A stretch of 64,000 nt of DNA, taken from the NCBI GenBank assembly GCA_024362935.1, contig JANCRA010000007.1, positions 11,100,503 through 11,164,502 of the forward strand. The letters are read 5' to 3'. Source of the stretch: Setophaga petechia. Its lineage: Eukaryota > Chordata > Aves > Passeriformes > Parulidae. A program made the position numbers and the translations under genes. Each line of letters opens with the position of its first letter. Position 1 is the stretch's first letter. The notes beneath the pieces are model-generated. The model saw nothing but the letters and a program-made list of their open reading frames with translations. It did no database searches and had not been told where the DNA came from. This document shows positions 43,525 through 54,060 of this stretch, one piece after another.

Positions 43525-43657
43525 AAATCAAAGCAGCATTCTCTGCCATCCCAGGGAACATGGAGATGATATTTTGGAGCCTGAAGCCTCTGTTGCTTCA
43601 GGCCCCAAAATATCATCTTCATGCTCCCTGGGATGGCAGAGAATGCTGCTTTGATTT
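43525..43657. repeat. Near-perfect 63-bp inverted repeat with 7-nt loop
   Basis: The left arm (43525-43587) and right arm (43595-43657) are reverse complements at 60 of 63 positions. The loop CTCTGTT lies between them. Any transcript would fold into a single long hairpin: the plus-strand RNA has one G-U and two A-C mismatches, the minus-strand RNA two G-U and one C-A. Because of the palindrome, open frames on both strands encode near-identical peptides (for example AFSAIPG), so those frames are not evidence of coding. It lies about 160 bp from the LTR at 43.09-43.37 kb. It may be an inverted duplication or a source of hairpin RNA. It is much longer than a typical pre-microRNA stem. Confidence 0.9.
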
Positions 43658-44627
43658 GGAGGAGCTCTTCTCCATGCAACAAAATATTTTTAACAGCTGG
43701 CAAGCCACTTGTGTGAATCTGAAGACCCCAACATGCTGGGAAATATCCCACTAATAATGAAAGCAAGTATTCAAGCTCAGCAAGCCATACATATGGCACC
43801 AAAGAGCCAGAAAAGCCCTGGAAGATCTGGTACTGGAAAGATGCCATCACAGCTGGGAAAATGCCTTTCACAGAAAGATAATCAGGATTGACACAAGTGT
43901 TCCTGCCCCATAAAGGAAAGAGATTATGGCTGCTAAATCAGTGCATGACTTGGTCTCAGGTGTTCTCCCATATCTGTCAAGATGACAAGAACATGATTGT
44001 CAATATGAGAAATAAGGTAGGGGAGCCATTTCTCGTCCTCCTGCCCAAGAACCCTTCTAACCCCTTTATCTTTGCTTTTCCCACATTCACTAAACTCTCC
44101 TTTCCACATCACTTTCAGTCCTGACTGTCATCAAGCTCAGTTAGTAAGACATAGATAAACAAAGGCTTTCTTTAGTTTCAAATTGACGTTGTTCCATACA
44201 TTCTGAAATGAAATTGAAATTCTGTGTCCCTCCAAAGTGTTTTGTGTATTGCTGAGGGCCCTCCTTGTTACTTGTTGTTGCTGGTTCTTTGGGACTGCTG
44301 GGGCTGGGAATGATTGCCTTTCCCTCAGTGGTTATTGCAGAATGACAAAAAATATCCTTGGCTTCCTTTCCTCTGTCTCCATCTGAATACAGATGAGGTG
44401 TATCACCAGTCTTTGTCAAAAATCACCACACTTGGATTACAAATCTTCAAGTCTCACTCACATTCAGCTGAGAGCTGCTCAATTTTCCCCGATGTGCAGG
44501 GAAGTATTTTTTGAAAAATATTTATTTTGGTTTTGCTTTAATAATGTGAGGCCAATTGTTAATCTCCATCAAAAATCCAAGGCAAAACCTGAATTATATG
44601 AGTAATCAGATATAAATTCCTTCAGGG

Positions 44628-44721
44628 CTGCTAGTAAAAACAGATTAAAAAGATAGATAAAAAATAGATAAACAGATATTATAGATTAAAAAAGAGATAA
44701 AAATAGATAAAACTGCTAGTA
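44628..44721. repeat. Degenerate GATAAA-type repeat bracketed by a 9-bp direct repeat
   Basis: Imperfect AGATAAA/GATTAAA units fill 44640-44711. CTGCTAGTA occurs at 44628-44636 and again at 44713-44721, immediately outside the tract. The bracket could be a target-site duplication around a decayed A-rich insertion, or chance plus slippage. Confidence 0.55.
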
Positions 44722-44783
44722 CCTGTGTCTTTGATCGAGTTCCCAATTCTTTGCTAGCATTGTGAAGTTAAAAATAAGACCTC

Positions 44784-44816
44784 GGGGGGGTGGGGGGGTG
44801 GATGAAAAAAAAAAAA
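44784..44816 (+). repeat. G-run with quadruplex potential followed by an A12 run
   Basis: G7-T-G7-T-GG at 44784-44801 is followed by ATG and then twelve A at 44805-44816. Each G7 can supply two GGG tracts, so one strand alone could form an intramolecular quadruplex. Confidence 0.75.
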
Positions 44817-47800
44817 GGGAAGAAAATAATCTGAAAACTAGAGCAAGAGGGCTGCTTTCCTAACCAGGCATAATTTATCTTCAGTTTGACAGAAAGCACC
44901 CCCACCCAAAGTCTTTCTGGCTGTATTCATCATCTCTACAGGTAACTTCCTATATAGTTTCTTTCTATAGTTATTTTAGTTGCTTTTCAGACTCATTTTT
45001 ATGCTCCTGAAGCCTTCTTAATACTTCACTGTTTGTATTTTAAATAGCCTATTCTAGAGTACTTAACAGAAAAATTCAATTTTTTTCCCCTTTACCCGCC
45101 ACAAATACCCCAGGGGTATGCTACACATGATTCATGTTTCTTCTTATATTCTTGCTCCAGACAGAGAAGTTTATACATTAACTTCCAAACTAACTCTCAT
45201 TTTGGTAATCTTGCACAATATTGCTTTTTTTTTCCCAGAGCACAAATCAACCACCTATCCCTTCCACCATGCATTGCTTTGGGATTTTGCATTGTCTAAA
45301 TGCATTTTTATTTTCCTTCAGGAAGCTCCAATCCTTTCTTTCAGATTTTATTTTTAAAACTGTGTTTAAATTGTTTCTTAGGCTTTATAGTCATGGATAA
45401 ACTGATCACCAGCTCTCAGACCTCTGCACTCTCTGCTTTTATCAACAAGTTTCATGCAAATACTTATGCATTTGTAATACAAAATAGCAATTATTTTGAA
45501 TTACACAGTAAGTTTAATCTAAGGAAAAATCCACATACCCTTCCAGCAAAATACAGCAAAAACACCAGGGCAGATCATGCAGAGGCAGTGTCAGGGACCT
45601 CTGACACCTTCCTTAATGAGCAGCCCCAGCATTAGTAGAAAGACCCCATCCAGCTCTTGCTAATCAGTTGCTAAAGTAATGATGGCTTCAATCACCCTGA
45701 TGAAGTTGATGACAATGATTAAGCTGGCTACTTAAAATGTCTTCTTGATTAAAGTGATATTTAATCCATAAATCATGAATATCATTCCTGTTTGGCTTCA
45801 TGATGCATCTTTCATGAAACTCAGGTGAGACATTTTCCTCTCTGGTGACAAACCCCTCTGAGTTCTCCCCATTTAATGTCACAGAAATGGACCAAAGGAG
45901 GCTTTGTCCACATAAGAAATCAAGTGTTAGACAATCAGCAAGGATTCAGCCCACACCTCTTCTTGCACACAACAGCAGCCCAACATTTTATGCTTCTAAA
46001 CACAAGAAAGAGAAATTCAGCCTCTGGCATTGTGAATTTTGGACCCTAGACAGCCTGAGACTTCAAACAGACACTAAATCGTTACCTTATTTTTCGACCA
46101 TCTTCAGCTAGATAAAATAAAGTATTTCTAGTACACAAAGAAATCTAACAAATGCAAATAGGGAACACTTGCTTCCTTCTCAAACATGCATGTGATTACC
46201 TCAGTGATAATCTGAGGATAATCTGATAGGGGGGAAAAGGAATACTATTATGTTAGAGTATCCACAGCTTTTACCCTGATAGTGCCGATTGAAATTCTCT
46301 CTGTGAACTGTTATTCCTTCCCAGTATTTGTAAGACATTAGTAGAAGCAGTATATTTCATCAGAGGAGTGCTAAACTGAAAGGTTTCAAGTAAAACTGGG
46401 GTTGTAATTACTTCAGGTCACTGTGGCCATATAAAAACAGTAACTTATTGAGGAAAGGAATTAATAGCCCAGTACAGTAATATAATTAGCCACATCTTTC
46501 CAAGAAAGGTTAATCCATTTATTCATGGAGAGAAAAATCTCTGCGCAAGAGAATTTAAACTACATTGGCTTAATTAACTAGGTAGGAATAAAAAGTTCAT
46601 TGGATGTGAAACCAGAAGTTATGTATCTATACCTTGCTACATTTACAGTAAAAATTATCACCAATAATTTTATAAACGCTATTCAATTCAAATTAAGGAA
46701 TCTTCCAGAGCAAGGCATACCCTACAGCGTTTGGGTCAAGAACAGATATAGTCAATGATGAAATACAGTCAATGGTAAAATAGACTGTTAAGAGAAGCAA
46801 TCAAAAAGCATCAGATTTCCTGAAGACTTGGTCAAACCCACAAATATCTTTTTATTTTAAAGAAAGAAAATCCTGAATAGTTGTCATAGCTGTTATTCCT
46901 GGTATAAATCCCAACCTAGAATAGCAGCTCTATTTTTAGAAAAACATCAGCAACCTATCAAGCATGACATAGAAAAAAACAAACTAGAGCATGAGATGCC
47001 ATAGGAGAAGCCCTGAGAAGGGCAACTGGCACCTCCTTGTAGGACACCACAGAGAAAGCAGGGGACATGCTGCAGCTGTAGGCATTGGCATGATCTGTTG
47101 GGGGAGGCCAAATTTTCTCTATTCCCATCAACCCAGGTCCTTTGCACTGGAGCATGTTCAGAAATAAGAGAGGTAATGGGAAGAGACTGCTACCAGAGAG
47201 AGCTGCAGAGTGCAGCATGACAGGCACGTGTATGCCTGCAGTACCCAGTCTGATGGGAGAGCCAGCACCACCCCAGGCTACAGGAACTAGTTTTAAGTTA
47301 GTTCCTAAAATACAGTCCCTGTAGCTTTCTCTGGCCTGACTTCAGGAGAAAAAAATCCCAAGTAAAATAACTAACCAAATCTCTCAAACTAAACAGCCTT
47401 TTTTTTTTCCTCCACTAGTTTCTTTGATTCTTGACAAATAAATCAGCTCTGCTGAAAAACCTTATCTTTCCATTGGATTATTCAGTCTACTTCATCCATC
47501 ATTCCTAGTCCAATCCACCTGTCAGTCTGAAGAGTTAGGAGGTACACCTGTGGGCTAAGAACACCCAGGCACCACTAATCACAGCCTCCACCTGCAATAA
47601 TCCTTCTCTGGTTCTGCTCTCAGGTGATTATGCTAAGGAAAAATTTATATTCAGAGCTATCTGTTTTTCTGGTTGATAATTACCAATAAGTCTTATTCTC
47701 AGAGTAGATTCTCCCACCTAGTTCTGCAAGCAGGTCCCCTTTGCTCACCTGGAACTATCCACCTGGCTTATACTCACCTGGATATGCAGCAGGTCCACAG

Positions 47801-50179
47801 ATTTTGTCCTCCAAGTCCTTGGCACATGGCTATCCCCAAATATGTCTCCATCTTAAGTGAGACCCACCCTTTCCCCAGGCCTTGCCTTCCTTCAGTTCCT
47901 CTCCTGCCCACTGCCAGAGCCTCCCAATATGTCAGCCTCCTCTTTGCATCTCAGTAAATCTTACTGTAACAATGCTTTTAAATAACAAAGACACAACCAC
48001 AAAGGATAAATCCAGGATTTTGTGAGTGACTGCTCTTTTGCTGCCTGCCCAACTCTAATTTCATCTCTCTCTGTACTGAAGGAGAAAAAGTAATAAGAAA
48101 CAAGCTCTTAGACTTAAGGTTAAAAAACATCCAGAACCTCTAGACATAAGTGCACTACTTTAAGCAGCATTAAATTGGTAGGAAACACTTTTTGGGGGGT
48201 AACAGTGCTACATCTGAGACAAATTAGCTCCACCATCATCTTTGCTTCAGCTATGCTAGAGCAGAAACATTTTGCAAGTAAGCAAGCACTTTGCTGTGAC
48301 CTCCTTGTGCAAGTCCTAGCACAAATTATTTACAGTAAAACTTATTTTGCACAGTACCAATGACATTCCTAAGCATGTAGCTAGTAAGCAACTGCAGAGC
48401 TTCCCATTAAGTTAAGTAGACATAACTTTACCTGTAGCTTGAGAGGTACATATAGGTATTTTTAACAGCTTGCCATAGATATGTGAAGAATATGAATTAA
48501 AAATATTTAAGTGATTTAAGGGAAGTTTTTGCTCTGCAGATGACTCCCTAAGCAAAGTGGTTTTAGTTTTTAGAGTACAGATCATCCCAAGGCATTCCTG
48601 ATGCTGTGTGATAGCTGCTGCAGCCTTGCTTCAGAAAGACACATTAACTGTGTCTTTGGCAAAGGGCATACCATAGGAATATGAAATTTTAAGTAAGTAT
48701 CAAACATGATGCTTAATAGGAATTTTATGAGTTTCTCTCATCATTGTTATTTGTTGTATCTGAAGTTGAGCCCTTGAAAGTTCACAGAGTTCCCTGGATG
48801 CAGGATGTTTTCTGGGGAGGTTGGAGAGCAGGCAGTGCCTATCATACCACAAACCATGCTCTAAATAAGCTTCAGATTTTTACACTCTGGAAAGGAGCAA
48901 ACAAAAATCTTACTGTCGTGTTTAGGAGAAATCTAAGGAGACTTTTCTCTTACCAAGCATGTAGATTTTCAAAACAATCAATCATAGCTTTAAATGGCAT
49001 AAATATCTTATGCCTGCTCAATCTTATAAACTAAGTTACTACACCATAGAATAAATAAAATACCTACTCCAGGAAATATTCAGCACAACCCAAAGGGAGA
49101 ACAACAAACAAACCCAGACGCCTTTAAAAAAAAAACACATTGAAGAAAAAAGCCTCCTACCACAACCATACCTCCAGAGCTGCCTCCTCTCAGCAAGACA
49201 GGACCCTTCTGGTGCAGGCACACCAGGAGAAGAAACCTGAAAGGTGGGGAGACAAAGGGTGTCCTCAGTGGTTACAGCTGTGACTGCAAACCAGGGGATC
49301 AGCTCAACCCAACACAGGTGTGGGCTGCCCGTGGGTGGGATCCTCATCTGGGGCACCATTAAACCACCACCCAAAGCTGCCCAGAGCCCCAAGCAAAAGG
49401 GAAACTCTCCTTCTTAACCCAGGGGACTTAATCAAACTCACCCAAGTGCCTGTGTCCCCAGGGTATGAGGTTTGAAAGTAAAACTCCTTTTTCTGCTGTT
49501 TTGTAACATCAGTGTGTTCAAAAGCTCTTGGACTAACACTGCTCAAGTAAGGCAGATTGCAAGCAAAAATCATGCATAAGCAGAAGCTATCAGATGCAGA
49601 GAGCTATTCTGAACCACACAGAAAAAGAAAAGGAAAAGCTGACAGAAAAAGGCCAAGTGCAGCAGGAACTTGAGGATCTGCAAGACGGCATCCAGGAGTA
49701 ATGGGGGAGCTGAACTGGGCTGGAGTGGAGCTGGGGAGCACCCACAGCCCTGCACCCTTCATTCCTTGCCTGGGTTCAGGGTGCTCAGCTCACCATGGGC
49801 AGAGCTGGTGGTGCCAGGCACCCACAAAAACTCGGGACATTGCCAAGGGGTCCCTGGCATCAGCAGAGACACATTTTGGAAGCACTTGAGCAGAAAGCCT
49901 CCTTGGGGTTTGGATGATGAATAAGCTCATCATGGAGTGGTTCAGCACACACTTCTGGGGATGTGCTCAAAAATGTGACCCTGGGCACAAGGGGCAGGGA
50001 GGGACATCCATGCAAAGCAGCACGTGAGGCAGTGAGCAGGGGTGGGCACTGTACCCACGGTAGCAGCCCCTGGCTGGTGCTGGGTGTGTGACACTGAAAT
50101 TCTGCCTCCATCCCCTTGGCTGCTGCTGAGACACCTTCACTGTGTTCAGGTAAGAAGCCATTCTGCAAAGAACCTGTGC

Positions 50180-50198
50180 TTTTTTTTTTTTTTTTTTT
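50180..50198. repeat. T19 homopolymer
   Basis: Nineteen T are followed directly by GGGG. On the minus strand this is an A19 run, which could be a retroposon tail. No recognisable retrocopy or target-site duplication lies beside it. Confidence 0.8.
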
Positions 50199-51155
50199 GG
50201 GGCTCCAGAATGGAAGATGTTGCCATCTCTGCCTCTGGGTTGATCCTCCTGGAGAATGTGTTATTTTGGCTACCTGGTTCATTTAGCCCAAAGCTGACAG
50301 GCTTGCAGGCAAGACTGGAAGGACTGACTTCAGCAGCAGAAGGCTTGGCTTTTCCAGGTGGGTGCCTCTGTGTGTGCCAAGATGTCAGAGATCCCTGTAA
50401 ACTGTTGTCTCCAACCCCCACTGATCCTCCCACCAGTGGGGCTGCATGAAAAGAACTGACATCCTCAAATGGGTCTGTCCCAACTCTCTTTGTGGCTCTG
50501 AGAACAAATGAAACCTCTGCCTTGAGTGCTTGAGTGAGAGATGGCTGCAGACAGCAGGAACACACCACTTGAGCTGGGGAAAAGGACTGAATTGAGGAAG
50601 GCCATAAGATTCATTTGTGGCACTAAATAAAAAATTACACTGTTCAGCTTCACTTACACATATGGTAAACCAGCCTGGGTGAGGGGAGTATAAAAAAGAG
50701 TCAAAATACAGATTGATTCTGAAATAAGTTCTTTTTTTATCCTTTAGAACCATGGACAGGAATGTACAGCTCCACAAAAATGGAGGCCAAACATATTGAA
50801 CCAAAACATTTCCTGGGATTCTGCGTGACAGTTTTTCTAAGGATATTTCCTTTCAACCAAACTCAGTCTAAAAGCAGCTTCCATTTGCAGTTAAAGTAAT
50901 CGTGGTACACATTGCACACTTCTTGAAACACAATCTTTGTCATAGGCACTATGATTATTTTTCTTGTCTTTTTATTTGTTTTTACTGGTGAAAAAATAAA
51001 CACAGGTGAAAATGAACACCTTTTTTTCCCCCTACTTCAATGTGTTTAGACTATGTGATTAAGTGGATATTTTCTCCAGCTATTTAGATGAATAAACTTT
51101 AAGTTGGAGCATTCATTTCTGTGATCTAAAAGAAAGTTTGTGTATGTAGCTTTAC

Positions 51156-51171
51156 ATATATATATATATAT
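51156..51171. repeat. (AT)8 microsatellite
   Basis: Eight AT units in AT-rich intergenic sequence. It is likely polymorphic in length. Confidence 0.85.
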
Positions 51172-52682
51172 TCAGAAGTCCCAAATCCAACTCAAGTGTT
51201 TATCAGTGATTTTATTGACAATAAAATCCATTTTGTTGAAATCAAATAGTTGTCTTACTTCAGTGAATGGTTCAAGACTTTCGGCTGCAAAAAAGTTTTC
51301 ACAAGACTCGCCCTAGCATTGAGAACATTGACTTTATGTTCACATTAGGTGCTGTTTCAGGCATATCTACAGATCAGTTTTAAGGTAAACATAATTTTAT
51401 GTGATATAGAAAAGATCTAGTGACCAATAAAGGAAAGCATGAAATCAGGTTCAACTCTACAACAGGAGTTCATCAATTTAAATGAAGCCTGATTGACTCT
51501 ACTTGCTAAGTGCTGAGCAAAAAATCTGAAATATTGGATTTGTGACCATTAAGATTTGTACTGGGAACCAATCATTCCACTTTTGTTTCTGGACATCTTA
51601 ATGTCCTTGTTGACTAAATAGGGAGGACAGAAAAACTATTTAACCAGTAAATCAGGCACATGATTTGCAAAGGCAATTCTTCCCTTGCAGTTATTCCAAC
51701 TATCCCAGCTGGATATTCACAGTGAACAAACCACGTTTCCATCACCTCTGTTCCATTTTTAAGTGCTTTTAGTGTAGGGATTTGCTGCAGGCTTCATCAG
51801 CAGCCCATGAGCGAGGAGTACAGGGCTCTGCCTGGTCTTCTCTCAGCTAATTAAGAAGACAGGCAAATGCGCTGGCGCCCAGATCCTGCCCACAAGGATG
51901 GAATGTTGCTCATGAGCTACAGCACCTTCCTAGAGCACAGCCACTCCCACAGTGATGGGTTCTCTTTGCTCTCTGAAGCCACCTAGAGACAGCTTTAAAT
52001 GAATGGAAATGCAAAGGTACGCCACTACTTACCAGAGAAACTGAAATGAAAATCACAACTTTGCTGCCAATCTGTATGAGGTTCGACAAGAGACTTATTT
52101 AAAAGGACTGTGATTTCCAGGGTGTTTTTCCAAGTTGCCCAAAACCTTGGGAGAGTTCTTCATTTTTAGCATCATAGTCCTGCCCTACTGTAAACCCTGT
52201 TCCCTGTCCAAAGAGGGATCTGAGTTTGTGGGATGCACCCTCACCACCCAGACCACTGCCTGCAAGGCTTCAGGAAGGGTTGGTTTGTCCTGCTTGCCAG
52301 AAGGTGATGTGGGACTTTGTGCAGCCCCCTTGCCAATGTCACTGAAAATCCATCAGGCAAATGAAATGGAGATTGAAGTTAAGGAGACTGGCAAATGCTG
52401 TCCTGAGAATTCTGAAAATCTGCCCAAGATATTGCAAATCATAGCCAATTTAAGACAGATATATGTGACAGCCTGCAAATAAGAGTGATCAAACTACACA
52501 GAGTCATTTTAGCATCACCTGTCTGTGCAAATGCTAATGGAATCAGCTGAAGGAGTTTTTGGTAATTAGCCCTTACTGATGCCCCTGTCCTTTCTGCACA
52601 GAAGACAAGAGCACATCTCTTGCCTTAGCTTTGCTTAATGAGTCACACGTTTTCAGGAATAAGGGCTGTTGGAAGAAAGAGA

Positions 52683-52727
52683 GCTTTCTTTCTTTCTTGG
52701 AAAAAAAGACTGGATAAGAAAGAAAGC
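52683..52727. repeat. 12-bp inverted repeat of GAAA units
   Basis: GCTTTCTTTCTT (52683-52694) pairs with AAGAAAGAAAGC (52716-52727) over a 21-nt loop. It is a low-complexity hairpin. Confidence 0.6.
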
Positions 52728-53035
52728 ACATGGACAAATCCTGTTCAGAATAACCCCACTCCCCACAGGCAGCTCAGAAATTTAGAGTTGGTCTCCTGAC
52801 CTGCTTTGGAAAAAACCATACCATTGTCATCTGAAGTGAAAATGCAGACAAGCTGAATTTGCCTTCATGCCTCTCTATATAACATCCAGAGAAGCAGCAT
52901 GGAAATTCCATATAAGAGATAGCTTTGTCAAATAAAATTGATAATGTGAACGATCAGCCTGATATTGCCAAGATCTGAATGCAGACAATTGCTGCAAAAC
53001 AAGCATGGAGAGTTTTCCTTGTACTGTTTGTTCCC

Positions 53036-53218
53036 TGTGAGGAGGCACTGGCACAGGCTGCCCAGGGAAGCTGGGGCTACCCATGCCTGGAAGTTTTCAA
53101 TTCAGGTTGGATGGGGCTGGAGTAACCAGATCTATTGTAAAGTGTCTCTGCCCATTGCAAGGAAGATGGAAATAAGTATCTTTCAAGGTCTCTTCCCAAC
53201 CAAACTATTCTATGGTAT
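53036..53218 (+). mobile_element. CR1 LINE fragment, 3' end, sense orientation
   Basis: The order of segments matches the CR1 3' region of birds: a GAGG.GCACTGGCACAGGCTGCCCAGG segment, then TGGAAGTTTTCAA, CAGGTTGGATGGGGCTGG, CTCTGCCCATTGCAAG, AAGGTCTCTTCCCAACC and a terminal ATTCTATGG. CR1 elements are usually truncated at the 5' end and finish in short ATTCTATG-type repeats, as here. The copy has many substitutions relative to the consensus I remember, so it is old. No reverse transcriptase frame remains. Confidence 0.85.
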
Positions 53219-53988
53219 GTACATGACTTTAGACTGCAAGAGCCAGCTCTGAGGTGTAGAACTGGAGTCAGAACTGCAGCTGAGCTCTGGCGAAGACAGA
53301 TCAGCAATGACAATTTTAAGACTTTGGAAGCAGCTTCACCTCTGCAATAATCAAGGAGAATATACAATGAAGTAAAAAAAATGAGGTTAGTTGGAATCAA
53401 ACTGCTTTAACGATTCTCTGAAGTTACCCTGATGGGCAGAGACATTTCTGCTTAAATTGCCCCAGCTCAGGTGGTGGGAACTAATGAATTAGGTCAAATC
53501 ACGGGCCACAGGCTCAGAAACTGTAAATCAGCACTGCTGCTGGCACTCCATATAACCTGGCAATACCTGGGAGAATCCAGCCCATCAATTTGTAGCTCAT
53601 ATTTTTTCATTTTGATTTAATGAGAGGAGCCTTCACAGAAGTCAGTGCTGACACCTGCCTTTTGGCACAGTCACTGGTGGAGGAGCTCAGACACCCTGTG
53701 GGTCACCTTTGGAAAGGAGCAGAGGTTAGCACTGCACAGGTGGAGACCTGGGGTTTATTTCAGGCAGCTCCACTGCTGAGCCACCACAAATATCCTCCTT
53801 TGGGAGCCTTCACATTAACTGTGCTGCAGTGAAACAGCTGCCACTTGTACCACACCAGAGTCCGACCTGAAGTTTTATGTAATCCAATATCTTATTTACC
53901 TTTACAACCCAAAGTTATCATTGATGCACACAGAAGTATCCAGCTTTTTGTGGGCAACTTGAAAGAACTAAGTTGAACATTGTTAGCA

Positions 53989-54060
53989 TAATTCAGGTTG
54001 GAAGGTCATCTAGTCCAACACCCCTGCAACAAGCTGGGACATCTTCCACAAGATCAGGAG
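53989..54060 (-). mobile_element. CR1 LINE fragment, antisense orientation
   Basis: The plus strand shows CAGGTTGGAAGGTCATCTAG, then TCCAACACCCCTGCAACAAG and CTGGGACATCTTCCACAAGATCAGG. This is the reverse complement of the CR1 3' tail region. The terminal ATTCTATG repeats, expected to the left, are eroded. The fragment lies about 0.77 kb from the sense CR1 piece and in the opposite orientation, so the two are probably independent insertions. Confidence 0.8.

Larger units (their letters stand above)
43658..53035. other. Intergenic DNA with scattered simple repeats
   Basis: Apart from the simple tracts listed separately, the segment has GC-richer patches at 47.0-47.3, 49.15-49.45 and 49.67-50.55 kb. 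The last two contain overlapping frames of up to 140 codons on both strands with no domains. They may be decayed LTR material, but I could not place them in a family. Confidence 0.55.

Noticed and set aside
43389..43871. 160-codon minus-strand frame and 112-codon plus-strand frame (43416-43754) encoding similar peptides
   Set aside because: The similarity is a direct result of the inverted repeat at 43525-43657. There are no other signs of coding.
47480..47640. Possible LTR remnant with a CACCTGTGGGC word shared in style with the 43 kb LTR
   Set aside because: The resemblance is limited to short words, with no promoter core or ends.
49039..49573. GC-rich patch with LTR-like composition
   Set aside because: No TATA/CCAAT arrangement, termini or target-site duplication could be placed.
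50146..50568. Retrocopied gene ending at the A19 run (minus strand)
   Set aside because: The 140-codon frame resembles no known protein, and no target-site duplication was found.
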